Source of the DNA: Kryptolebias marmoratus
Lineage: Eukaryota; Chordata; Actinopteri; Cyprinodontiformes; Rivulidae
NCBI RefSeq assembly: GCF_001649575.2
Contig: NC_051446.1
Location: 18,826,168 to 18,890,167 of the forward strand
Length of the DNA stretch: 64,000 nucleotides
Reading direction: 5' to 3'
Of the stretch, positions 35,621-47,005 are shown piece after piece. The number at the start of each line of letters is the position of its first letter. The first letter of the stretch is position 1. The position numbers were made by a program, and so were the translations under genes. The notes under the pieces are model-generated. The model was given only the letters and a program-made list of their open reading frames with translations, did no database searches and was not told where the DNA came from.

Positions 35621-38600
35621 GGGAAGCAGTCTATTATTCATCCAAGGTTTTACTTAAACACTCAGTTCTTTTTACAGCCCTGTCTATCTGGTACAAAATC
35701 TGCAGCCATGAATTGCTCAGTTGGGATATGAATCTAGATATAGTTGCCTTTTATATTAATTAGAAATTCCGTTTTACACAAAAAGAAGAGCCATTCTAAA
35801 CCCAGATGCAAAAGGGGTCATGTCATTCTATCTATGGCTTGTTTACACGAGCACATGTAGATGTAAAACTGGCTACTTTTTCAATTATGTTTAGTTGACA
35901 AGACAATAAATAGTAACTTTAGAGATTTGGACAAACAGTGCTCGTACTTATTTAATCTTGGCTCAAATATATTTTAAGAAAAAATAAGTTATTTTCTAAC
36001 AAGTCCTCAGAATTCATGCTCCAAATGTCATGTAAACTGAAGAGCTAGCAATGGCTAAACATTTATGGGTATAGGTAAAATTACATTTAACAGTGCAGTT
36101 TGTGTGATTTAGTGACGTTTAGTGGCAAATCTACAGATTGCAAGCAACTTTATACCATTCTACAGAATGTAGATGTAACTATAGTGGTAATTAAAAACAA
36201 TAAACAAACAAACTAGTCCTAGTGCCAGTAATTATTTGGCTGTTTATTTGCTTATTTATCATCACTAGTCAAATTTTAATTTTCCTATCATGTGATTTAG
36301 CTTCACAACATTCATATATTTTTTGCAATTGCACAAAGATTTGCTTAAACGCTGCACACTGAAACATATATGTTTGAATGTTTTAGAAAGTTCTTTACAA
36401 AGTTGTTAAAGATCTGTTAACAAGAGTCCTTTTTGACCAAAGAAAGACTTTTTTTTCTGTTATGAGTTATCTATGACACTATTAATGATTTTTAAACATG
36501 AGGACAATATTACATCAGACCTCAACTACAAGAAATCAGTCAAATTTTACCCAACAGTGTCATGTCTTTTTAAATGAATGTAAAAGCATTATGTATTTAC
36601 AGCTGTGCTCCTGTGTGCCATTCATTATAGTTTCCTATCTTGACAGGCAATACTGAGGAACATCCAGTCCATTACACACATATGAGCCCCATCACTCTTG
36701 TAGTATTGACAAAATCATCAGACGTTTTTCCCTGGGCTCCCTGAGCAGAATTCAGATTTGACTGCCATTCCCTACCAAGAATGGCCTTGTTAGGGGTACA
36801 AACATGACTTCTCCAGTCTGCAGCTTGTTGGGACCTTTTACAGTGATAAACCATTACCTGTCAGTGGATAGATCATGGGCTCAGGTTTGGACTGATTTGG
36901 AGAAAGCATATCCAAGTACATTATATCCTATTAGTGCACTCCAGTTCTGTTAATTGGAGTCATACTTATCTCCATATTGGAAACTGCTGAGCAAAATTTG
37001 TGGATCTTCATAAAGAACTGCATCATTAAAAGCTTTACAGTTTGATGATTATTAACATGTTTACAGTTTGACACATCTCAGTATATATTAATGCCTTGCA
37101 TACCAAATACATAAATTCATGTTTTCATAACTAAATAGTAGTCAGACCAATGTGAACATTTTATCATATAAATGTATTTCATATAAAAGCAGCACTTTTT
37201 GTTATCAGTGACCGAGCTACCCATTTCAGTTTTGCAGATGCTATGAGTCCATAAATCCCATTTTACTGTGTCCTGCATTAGCCGTCCACTCTTTAGGAAC
37301 TACCATGTTTTTCTTTGCCCTTGAGCACAACTGGATTGCTGACACACACTCGTATTCATGTTTTGTGTCAAATGCACCTCAGCATTTAACTCAAGTCGGC
37401 AGATTACACTTGAACACGGGTGGCTTCTGATACTTCAGGTCCCATCTTGGCTTTTGCATTTGTCTTAAGATGATATGTTAATGGGCTGGCTTCCTGAAGG
37501 CTTTTACAGGCATGGCTAATGAGCTCCTCCCATAGAGATACCTTCTTGTCCAGGCTCTCATTTAGATGATTCAGATGATCTTGCATTAAAATTTAGCTTG
37601 AACGAGTTATTAACCCACAACCTGGGTGACCAGGGTTCACATTTTGTTCTGATCTCTACCCCTCAACCAGTGCAGAATGATTACGCCTACCAACTTTGAT
37701 TGAACAAGGCTCCTGCACTGAATAGCTCTGAGGGTACCACAGATGTTGAGGACTTTGACTGAAGCAAAGGAAACCAGATTAACATGGGACCAACTGAAGA
37801 GGGCCTCCAGAACAGAGTCCACTGGTGGAGTGTAGTTGCTGCCACAGATATATCTGCAAACTCAAAAATAATGCAATGTTTGTCAACTGTTTATTTTAAA
37901 AAAATAAGAAATAAAACAATTAAGTACTTTCAAACCCTGATTTTGATGCAAGTATTAGGTCCTCATGGCCCTTGAGTGACAATTTAAAACTAAATGTGAA
38001 TAGCGGCAAATATCACAGTATGTCCTCAAAACGACCATTGTCAGATGGACAGATGGTCAGGCTGATGTTGACTGTGAATTGGGCCGTTTTGCCTGAGCTT
38101 TAATTATGTTCTGGTTGTAGAATTTCTGCTTTAATTTATTGCTAAACAATTGAGTTTTTTGTGTTCCTCAAGATTGCAGAAATTAGGTGGGAGTGAAAAT
38201 TAACAAAAGGTTTTTCATCAAAGATTTTATGCAAGTAGTACTTTGTGATAAACTGAAAAAGATCTGATTTGTGCAGTAAAATATTTTTAGCAGTCTTTTT
38301 TTTGTTCATTATAACAGTAACATTTGCCTAACAAACCCTAATTGCATGTTGAAAAATGCATTCATATAAAACAACAACAATCGGGAGGGTGCAGGAGGAA
38401 CATGTGAGGTCCTCATAAAAGTGTTATATAAATAATGAATAGTAAATATCATTTGCACCCTTGAATCAAAAATGTTTTGTTGCACAGGGAATTCATGAAG
38501 TAACACATCTAGCCCATTTTAGTTCATCATATGCGTTATCTGTCCGTTACTGTCGAATATCAAGACTGCCTTCCTCCTTGTCAAAAACTGTAGTAGAGAA

Positions 38601-38639
38601 GCCTGGATTGACACCAAGTGGAACGTCATCTGACAAGTG
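35621..38639. other. Long AT-rich noncoding stretch
   Basis: No gene supported. On the minus strand three short frames (36672-36854, 37404-37586 and 37637-37822) are the only notable open reading. Their translations look more protein-like than most here (for example SLWEELISHACKSL) but match no family I know, and no splice sites link them. An eroded retroelement or pseudogene at 37400-37850 is possible. The rest is AT-rich with nothing recognised. Confidence 0.35.
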
Positions 38640-39990
38640 ATAAAAAAGTGTTTTGGCATGTTACGGGCCTTGTGGGCTGGCCTTAGTACCCCACGGTCGT
38701 GGGTTGAGGACATCCGACCTGAAATGCATGCAAACTAATGGCCAGCATGACTGACATTTCCACCGATGAGCCCAAAGTGTTCGCCCGTTGTCAGCAGGAG
38801 TTTATCAATAGGCACGTCTGCATATGCAGTCGTCTATCGATCCATCCATCTCTGTCCGCCCCTCTCTGCATCACTGTAGCTGTCGGTTGTCATTCAAAGA
38901 ATCGGCTGTGAGGAGTGATGGCTGCAGAAGCCTGCATTTGCAATCCTTCCACATTGGGGAAAGGATTTTGAAATAATGACTGCATCATTTTGTGAGATCA
39001 TGAGGAACTCTTACCTTCTCTTTGACTCAGAACTGTTTTCTTTCAAAGCAGCCTTGCTTTTAGCATCTTGAGTTTATTCAAGTTCTTGCAATGAGATGCA
39101 TATATGTTGTCTTTCATCTTTGTCATCACTTTTACTTTCATTAATGAATGCGAGGTAGCCAAATCTTGTTTGCACTACTCGCCCATGGAGACTGACTTGG
39201 TGCACTGAGTGTACTGGTAACAAGGCCCCAGGTTAATTGCAGCAAGTACCGGAGGCCTTGTCTCTTCTGATAACATGCAGCCTTAGAGCAGAAAGATGCT
39301 TTGTGATTAGAGAGAGGGGCCAGGTAGGTGACAGAGGTGAGGATAAAGAAGCCAGATCAGGTCTCTAAGGACAGAAAGGTGCAAGTCTATTGAGAATTGA
39401 GGTAAACAAGATTGTACCTGTGAGCGAGATAGACGCTGCTGCCCTCAGGTCATTACAGCCCTTCAGGAGGCAAAAAGCACCCCTGCAACTCAATGCCTAA
39501 CAATGTCCATGTGATAATAGGGTTACTATTTTGCCCTTAACTGCCATCCAGTCAAAGCGATATTTCATAATGAGCGCACATTCAGCGGTTTAAGGAGCAA
39601 ATAGTGATTGAATTAATGAAACTGCTGTTTTTATGCAATGAAGCAACGCGATAACAAGTCCATCCCATTTGGCTAATCAGTGTTATTTAGTGCATAAAAA
39701 TGAATTTAAAAATGAATTGTAATGACAGGTTCATTGGCAATATATAATTATTACACCTAAAGCGTTAAACCTGGCTCGAGCCACATCTCCCATGGCAGTG
39801 AATTTAGCTGATTAAATCACTGGGTGCACACAGCAGTGGTGACATGAAAACAACAATTAATAAGCAAACCCCCAGTGCACAGCGGCTCCATTTTAACCAG
39901 GCTGCTAATAACATTACATGGCAAAAATATCCTAATCAGACAGGTGAAAAGGGATTTGGAAGCAATTTTATTTTTTTCATCAGACTGGGC
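38640..39990. promoter_or_regulatory. Candidate conserved noncoding element cluster
   Basis: The longest continuous balanced, repeat-free island. Block 39440-39970 is especially structured. It includes GTGATTGAATTAATGAAAC, TTTGGCTAATCAGTG, a palindromic TGATTAAATCA at 39809-39819, CAACAATTAATAAGC, and CCTAATCAGACAGG. It therefore mixes homeodomain, SOX (ACAAT) and TGIF/MEIS-type (TGACAGG, 39724) cores. No frame is open across it. Of all islands this one most resembles published long-range developmental enhancers in texture, but no alignment is available. Confidence 0.4.
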
Positions 39991-40029
39991 TGTTAGCCAG
40001 TAGACAGAACTATGTACAGTATGTAGGGT

Positions 40030-40054
40030 TTTTTATATATATAAAAAAAACACC
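40030..40054. repeat. AT palindrome
   Basis: TTTTTTATATATATAAAAAA is a perfect 20-base palindrome within 40030-40054. Low-complexity in nature, so likely slippage-derived. Confidence 0.75.
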
Positions 40055-40099
40055 CTTCATAATAAGTTCTTTAACTTATGCTATAGGAAGGATATTGGT

Positions 40100-40960
40100 T
40101 CTGTTTGTATTGTAATATTTATCTTGACATTTTTCTCTCTATCTCGAGCATTTCCCTTCACTCCCCCCTCCCCTTCAATGCCCAATCACTCACAACGAAT
40201 GCACATTAAAAAGGATTTGTTCCCCAAAGAAGGTCGGCATTTGTAAGGCTACTGACAGATTTAAGTGTCAATTAAGATGATGTACAGTGGGCACATTATC
40301 ATACAAGGTTGTCAGCCGGGGCCATTTGAGAGAAACAAATACCCAGAGCTTTACACCTTCCGCGGCTTGAACTTTGTATGGACCCACAGTTGCTATGAAT
40401 GTCACAGTCAATCATTTATCCAGTTGGCAACCTTTTGCAGTGGAGCGCATTGAGATCAAGCAATTTTATACAAATAGCAAACACACATGCTCACACACAC
40501 AAAAATCTGGTTTCCAAAAATGCCTTGTCATACTCAGTAGTGAGGTTCTGTCCCTGGCCTGTTCAGGGGTCTTAAACTCATTACTGCAAGGGGGAAAATT
40601 ATACCTCAGTACAAGGATGATGGATGACAAGTTAAATTTGTGTCTAGGGACTGAAGGTGAATGGTGACAGAGGTATTTATCTTGAGAATGGAGGTTGGGG
40701 TCAGGCGAGGCTGGGTGCCTTAAGGCACAAGACATTGACAAATTTATCCAGTGGACCCCATTGCATGGGCCTTTTCTTTGTTTTGAATCCTGGCCACTTG
40801 CTAAGTGACCCACATCGCTCATGCTGCCAGCGTGTGAAGAATGCTCGCGCCACGCCGGTCGTCCCACCTCTGCCGAAGCTTGTTGTTCATTCTTCTGTGA
40901 GGCCCAAATCATTGACTCATTTTGAGCAATGTTTGTTTGGGGTTTTCAGGAAACGTTAGA
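40100..40960. promoter_or_regulatory. Candidate conserved noncoding region
   Basis: Two balanced blocks, 40190-40470 and 40660-40930. The second includes CCATTGCATGGGCC followed by TTTTCTTTGTTTTGAA, a POU-like and SOX-like pair. Open frames of 97-148 codons on both strands overlap each other at 40374-40959 and show no domain, so they are not called. Confidence 0.3.
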
Positions 40961-42352
40961 TTCTGGATCACTGGGTTAATTTGAGCTCTGAAAATTACAG
41001 AAGGCTTCAGAAAGATTTAACACAGCAGAGGTCCCATTTTGTTATGTTCTCAGCTGGCTTGTTGTTGATCAGGTACAATTTAAATTCAAAACTCTTCTGC
41101 CATTTATCATACGGTTATCCTGCATCCTTCCCCAAGTAGGGAGAAAAGGGACTATGTGCATGTGTCTGAACGGGGATCTCCTATGGAGAGAAAGGGGGAG
41201 CCATAGAGACCTCTAGTGGAGGATGGTGAAGTTTTTTAAGTTTATTTTACTTGTGTACTTTTTATATAAAATCTGTTTTTGTTTAAATGTTGCATCATTT
41301 ATTTTTCATGATCTGACACGATCATTAAAAATGTTGCTCTGTGGTGAGAATACATGCAGGTCAAATTTTGGATCAAATTCATCATCAGTGTGCCTGTTTT
41401 TATCAAAGTTGCAATCTGCCAGACTTAACCAGGTGAAGCTTCGCATGTTGATGCAGTCACAAATTTGTTTAAAAAAAAAAAAAGACATGACATAACTAAC
41501 CAGAACAACTAGTTGTATAAAATATATAAAGCAGTACAATAAAAAATGATTCAATTAAAGAGCTAAAGAAAAAACAGTGGCGTTAGTGTGCATTTTATCT
41601 AGGCTACAGAAATGAGGGTGGTGCAAAAATTAGCAAAGGAGGAATCTGAGCCGATTGTTTCTTTGCCAGTTGTGGATTTTTCTTCTCTTTGAAGGCTGTT
41701 GATAACAGAATCCAAAGTAATTCTTGAAGTTGTCTCTAATAACATAACAGAACACTGACAAAGGTCCATTCAAATTCCCCAGTGGAGCCATGCACTCGTT
41801 TAGCAATCTCATGATATGAAAGGAGGGAGATGTGGCTTATATCTTTTCTTCAGATGTCTGTTGTCTGAACCCATCTTTCTTCCTCTCATTGCTTTGCTCA
41901 TACGAAACATCTCTTCATTTCATTCTTTACATTTTGTAAGTACGTCCCTTTGTGTTTTCTGCAGGACATGTCCTACTTTTGCTCTGGTCACCATGCAAAA
42001 CCATGAATGCCAAGTGCTTAGAACAGGTTAAAAAATTTTTAAGTAATGTAGTTAGTATGTCCAGGAAATATAACTCTTTAAAGTGGAAAAAAAGAACTAA
42101 GTCTAATGAAAAAGGAAAACAGCAAAACTAAAAATGAATAAGACTGTTTATTACGTATTTAACAATCTTAATAGTTTCTCTAACTTGCAAGATAAGCAAC
42201 TAAGTTTTGATTAAAGTTTGGATTTTGCTCAGACCTTTAAAGCAAGGAAAGTTTTAAGCCAATATAGCAACTAATGTAAGATAATTTAATTAATTTACAC
42301 CAACAACTGATAATTAGCTGATTTATGGGTAATTTGTATTTTTGTTCCTTAG
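40961..42352. other. AT-rich noncoding
   Basis: A pyrimidine tract ending TTTTCTGCAG at about 41957-41966 is a plausible splice acceptor. It opens into a frame that continues to 42031, but no good donor follows in a phase compatible with the candidate exon at 42353. No gene called. Confidence 0.35.
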
Positions 42353-42417
42353 AAAAGAAGAGCTAACCAAGACTGCTGATGAGTCTTCAGAAGAAGAATG
42401 GACTGTAATCAGTTGAG
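42353..42417 (+). CDS. Possible terminal coding exon (20 codons to stop)
   Basis: A TTTTTGTTCCTTAG acceptor (ending 42352) precedes 65 bases, then a GTATGT donor at 42418. In the frame starting at 42354 the bases read KEELTKTADESSEEEWTVIS and stop at TGA 42414-42416. The acidic run before WTVI fits the consensus of an LC3-interacting region (acidic residues, W-x-x-I/L/V), often found in autophagy adaptors. Seen directly: splice-like borders and acidic-aromatic peptide. Not seen: any upstream exon of the right phase (two bases are needed from the previous exon), any polyadenylation site I can tie to it, and any family I can name. A stop within a base of the donor is also unusual. It may be chance. 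Confidence 0.2.
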
Positions 42418-43359
42418 GTATGTAATATTTATAATGAAATAATTTTAGCATTTCTAATATATTTTTTTAACACTTTACACATACTAGAAAACAGGCATTC
42501 TACATTTATATTTTTCGAGAAATTATCTATTTTGCAGCCAGTTCATTGACAATGAACATTTTGGCATTCCATATCTTGAGGATTAATTATGTTTGCAGTC
42601 ATACAGTTGAAGGAAATCCCCTTAAATTGCATCTGCGGGTTTTTGTTATTGTTCCATGGTTCTCGTTTTTCAAATGAGGAATGTCTCGGTGCTGCATGTG
42701 ATGCGAAGTAGTCATTTGTTTGTGCTTTAAAAAAAACAAAAAGTTTTCAGAGCCTTTAAAATTGCCAACCACTTCACCGAGCTCCATCCATCATTTTGTC
42801 AACACTCTGTTTTGGACTTACCAAACCTCAGCTAAGGGAGGACTCTAACATAGACAAAGTGGTTAGCTGCTTTTGCAAGGTATTTGTACCTCCCCTCTGT
42901 TGAGGGACCACCGTTTAGAAAGAATTTGTGAATTCTGAATGACAGGAAGTAAGTATTAGTCAAACAACCCACATGTCTTGAGCTAACGGCTACTGCAGTT
43001 TCTGCTCAGTAGCCAACATTAACAAAGCCTGTTTTTAAGATGGCTATCCAGAATTTGCTCTTTTGTTCAAGTACTTCATGACTGAGATAGTATGATACTA
43101 TTACCATATTAATCAAAGCTGATGTAATTAACAGTCAAGCCATATTGTATTGTTTGCCAAAAAAAGTATTGGTTTTCTCTGTGAAATAAAGATGGAATAG
43201 TTAGATGATTGATTGCATTTCAACAAAACATACAGTTCTGTTACCCTTTCAGCAGTTATATAATGCTGAATGGATGCTTTATTTCCTCTTAATAATAGGA
43301 TCAGTAGCTTTTTAGGGAAAAAAAACTGAAATATTATTTTTAAAAGAAAGATCAAATGC
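42418..43359. other. AT-rich noncoding
   Basis: If the preceding exon is real and its donor unused, this would be 3' untranslated sequence; an AATAAA lies near 43183-43188. 42950-43130 has faint resemblance to family Y (GATGGCTATCC block) but too little to call. Confidence 0.3.
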
Positions 43360-43790
43360 TTTACAGCGCCATGTTAATCGGCCTTTCAGAGTTTCTGAAG
43401 GATGTCATGACAGATCTGTTCAAACACTCCCGAGCCCCTTGTATCCATTAACAAGCCTAGACATTAGTATGCTTTCAGGCAGCCCTTGATAATGCTACGA
43501 GCTTTTTCCCCATGACTAATATTTACTTTAACCAGTTCCCCTTAAGTGCTGTTTTTAACAATGTAGGCACCATGAATCATTTACTGTACAAGAATACCTT
43601 AAAGGAAGCGTTTGCTTTGGAGACATTTGTGGTTGCTTTGACGCTCATGAAATGCATTATCTGAACGACAGCAGCGTGGGCTTCGCTGATGCAGTATTTA
43701 TGATCTGTCACATAGCTGTGCATTGGGCCAAAAACGGGCCATTGTTTCTAAGTTAGACCCAAGACGCTGATTGTTGTAGGGCATAGCCAG
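43360..43790. promoter_or_regulatory. Candidate conserved noncoding element
   Basis: Balanced, repeat-free island between AT-rich flanks. It includes CCATGTTAATCGGCC (about 43368-43382), GACTAATATTTAC, CATGAATCATTTAC and GATGCAGTATTTATGATC. No frame. Regulatory role is inferred. Confidence 0.33.
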
Positions 43791-44038
43791 GGCAGGGGGT
43801 ATGTCAAAACAAATATAAAGTTTTAAACCCTAATCCTAATATATGTATGTGATGCAATTAAGGGCATTTTTTGAAAGAATTAAAATAATGAAAAAATACA
43901 AAATTAGGACTGAAAAATAATTTATATCCTTCTTATTTTGGCATAACAAGCAGATTGATATATATTTATTTATTGCTGGAAAAAGGGTCAGTCCAATAAT
44001 TCATTTAAATTTGCTAAACTAACCAAACTACTAATCTT
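43791..44038. other. AT-rich linker
   Basis: AT-rich, nothing recognised. Confidence 0.4.
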
Positions 44039-44330
44039 AAAGCAACATTTCAGATGTTTAGAAGTGAGATTCTGTAGAAAAGTTGTGAACAAATAATATC
44101 TTAGCTGTTGTAGATAAAGTTTAATTTTGTAATGACTGTAAAGATGAGCTAACAGCTACTTTATTAGCTGAGTCTGAAAACTGTTTATATCTAGACCACT
44201 GAGCAGTAACCCAGAAGTTAGAAACGGGACCAGATTCCCTGTCGGCTGGTCCCAAAACAGGTTTCCAGTTCCACGTAAATGGATAGAACATTGCCCTTGG
44301 TAAAGTAAAAATAAATAAATACACATCAGA
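44039..44330 (+). repeat. Dispersed repeat family X, copy 2 (left part)
   Basis: Left end 'aaagcaacatttcagatgt' then 'gattctgtagaaaagttg' and 'atcttagctgttgtagat', the same order as 60802-60880 and 10539-10600. Downstream sequence is diverged and no right end was found; 44330 is a soft boundary. Confidence 0.5.
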
Positions 44331-45758
44331 TTTTTTTTTCTTTTTCAGGTGTTGACTTATATTGATTCATGTAGATCTAACCTTCCTGCTGTATGTTCAA
44401 ATATTAATTTCTCTAACATGTTTAGCTGTAATTAGTTATTTCATGCTCAAAAGAAAGTTTATGTAACATCATGATTCGGTGTAGAAAAGCACAAGGGACT
44501 TAAAGCCCCACACTGCTTGTGCTCAAATGCTTATGCCAAAAATACAATATGGCAGCTTCTGTAAACAGAGTCCTGCGCTCTTTGGTTTTCAAGATGAGAA
44601 AGTGGGGACAGTCGGTCTATTATAAATTAAAGCTTTGGTGGTGCCAAGACCAGAATGGAGTTCTGCCATCTTAAGACAACTATATTTTTAAAAATCAATT
44701 TGTCGTTTTGATGAACTTGTTTTCAGATTTATTAACTGCTGCAATGTTTTATACAGGTTTAAGGTTTGTTGAAATTAGAGAAGAAACTAAACTGAATCAG
44801 TATGATCAAAGTTCCTATTCTTTGGAGAAAATAAATACAAAAGCCACAGAGTAGACCAGTTGTAGGACTGGTTTGTTCTGCTGCTTTGCTAACGTCCATC
44901 GTCCTCCTTGAACTAAATAATTGAGATGTGTAATAACTGTGACAGAGGGCATTATCTGACCCATTTTTTTTTCTTCTCACATTGCTTTGTTTATACGTGG
45001 CTTCCTGTCATAATCCCCCACAAATCTCCAAAGTAAAATCCCTTTGAAGAAATTGCCTCTCGTAGCGTGATATCCCATGTAAAGGAGTTCTTTTTAATGA
45101 CCAGAATCTGACCTCATTTTGTATGCATAAGCCTACATCAAAGTCGACAGCATCCGTCGAGTCTGTGTAGTGTTCGTCTGCTTGACAGCTTTTCATATTG
45201 AAATGACAAAACACATTCATGGAGGTCGTAATTGGTTAATTAGGTTCAGGCCTTTCAGTTTCATCTTGGACTGACCTTGATGAAGTGGACTATGACCACC
45301 ATCAAGAAGCATATTTTTTACATTTCGTCTTTTTAAATAATCGGTAGATTAATGAGGCAACCTTGGTCCCTTTTTGTTGATTTGACTGCCTAAATAATAC
45401 TGTGTATTTTTGGGTTGTTAAAACAGTTTATCAAATCTAAATTAAGGGTCAGATATGTTCATTCCTTGAATTTGTTCAAACTGATTTGTCCTATTATGGT
45501 TTGGGAGAAATTCAATTCCTCCCTCAGACACCCAGCTGCAGCAGCTAACAAAGTTAAAACAAACATGACCTGATGGAAATTATTTTAACTCCACATTATC
45601 ACTTAGCCAAAGTCAGCTTCGTAAAAATGAATTTAGCTGTACTGTCATGCTTCTGCCAAAGATGAGCAGATAATTAAGATTAAGGCATGTTAAAGGGCAC
45701 CTATTACCTTTTAAAGGGAACTGTTTGACCTGTAATTGTGTGCGTGAAGTATTTTGTC
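44331..45758. other. Noncoding, mixed
   Basis: AT-rich with a balanced patch at 45000-45300 that could be regulatory. 45683-45697 'taaagggcacctatt' resembles the end of a common fish interspersed repeat, but no partner end was found before the assembly gap. Confidence 0.35.
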
Positions 45759-45836
45759 CAGGGGTGGAAATTAAAAAGCCATAGTGGCTGGTGGACAAAT
45801 TTTTTTACCAGCCACTCAAATATTTTACCAGCCACT
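45759..45836. repeat. Inverted and direct repeats of a GTGGCTGGT motif; possible hAT-like end
   Basis: AGTGGCTGGT (45783-45792) is followed by its exact complement ACCAGCCACT twice (45807-45816 and 45827-45836). The two complements sit in a 20-base direct repeat. Just upstream, CAGGGGTGGAAA at 45759-45770 looks like a hAT-type terminus, but no matching right end is visible in the window; it may lie in the gap. Origin unresolved. Confidence 0.5.
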
Positions 45837-46062
45837 ATTTTTTGTTGTGACAAAAGGTAATTTCATATGATGATGATGATGGAGGTGGGTGGAAGCAGTT
45901 GTGGTGCCCTACAAGCTGAACAACACCTCTTTCTGTACACTGCATGGAAATAACTAGACTTTTCTTATTTTATTTTATTTATTTTAAACCATTAAAAGAT
46001 GCATATCTGTACATAAAAAATTCAGACAAGTGAAATTTATTTCTGTGGAGCGTTTTTGAAGG

Positions 46063-46771
46063 NNNNNNNNNNNNNNNNNNNNNNNNNNNNNNNNNNNNNN
46101 NNNNNNNNNNNNNNNNNNNNNNNNNNNNNNNNNNNNNNNNNNNNNNNNNNNNNNNNNNNNNNNNNNNNNNNNNNNNNNNNNNNNNNNNNNNNNNNNNNNN
46201 NNNNNNNNNNNNNNNNNNNNNNNNNNNNNNNNNNNNNNNNNNNNNNNNNNNNNNNNNNNNNNNNNNNNNNNNNNNNNNNNNNNNNNNNNNNNNNNNNNNN
46301 NNNNNNNNNNNNNNNNNNNNNNNNNNNNNNNNNNNNNNNNNNNNNNNNNNNNNNNNNNNNNNNNNNNNNNNNNNNNNNNNNNNNNNNNNNNNNNNNNNNN
46401 NNNNNNNNNNNNNNNNNNNNNNNNNNNNNNNNNNNNNNNNNNNNNNNNNNNNNNNNNNNNNNNNNNNNNNNNNNNNNNNNNNNNNNNNNNNNNNNNNNNN
46501 NNNNNNNNNNNNNNNNNNNNNNNNNNNNNNNNNNNNNNNNNNNNNNNNNNNNNNNNNNNNNNNNNNNNNNNNNNNNNNNNNNNNNNNNNNNNNNNNNNNN
46601 NNNNNNNNNNNNNNNNNNNNNNNNNNNNNNNNNNNNNNNNNNNNNNNNNNNNNNNNNNNNNNNNNNNNNNNNNNNNNNNNNNNNNNNNNNNNNNNNNNNN
46701 NNNNNNNNNNNNNNNNNNNNNNNNNNNNNNNNNNNNNNNNNNNNNNNNNNNNNNNNNNNNNNNNNNNNNNN
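46063..46771. other. Assembly gap (709 N)
   Basis: Unsequenced bases. The right border is inside a tandem repeat with a 165-base period, which is a likely reason for the gap. Long frames that appear to span it are artefacts of reading N as sense codons. Confidence 0.99.
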
Positions 46772-47005
46772 ATTCCTCTCATCATGGACAACAAGTCCTG
46801 TGAATTTGGAGACATTTGTTCTTTTTTTGCAAAAGTTACAAGGGGGGAACCAAATATTTCAGCCGTCTGAAATAATCGGTTCCCCCTCTAAAACATGGGA
46901 CAAAAATAATTTACCAAAAAGTCCATAACTGTGTTTATTCCTCTCATCATGGACAACAAGTCTTGTGAATTTGGAGGCATTTGTTCTTTTTTTGCAAAGT
47001 TAGCT
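46772..47005. repeat. 165-bp tandem repeat (satellite) truncated by gap
   Basis: The block beginning ATTCCTCTCATCATGGACAA at 46772 recurs at 46937 with three or so differences over 65 bases, giving a period of 165. Within the unit, 46841-46862 and 46867-46887 form a near-perfect 21-bp stem (AGGGGGGAACC.../...GGTTCCCCCT) around a CCGT loop. The array presumably continues leftward into the gap. At least 1.4 units are visible; the full copy number is unknown. Confidence 0.8.

Noticed and set aside
40466..40912. Minus-strand open frame of 148 codons
   Set aside because: Overlapped by plus-strand open frames over the same bases; no recognisable domain.
41816..42031. Frame following a good splice acceptor near 41966, as an exon upstream of 42353
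   Set aside because: The only nearby donor (42029) is weak and its phase does not match the candidate exon at 42353.
45979..46928. Very long frames on both strands
   Set aside because: They read through the run of N and are artefacts.
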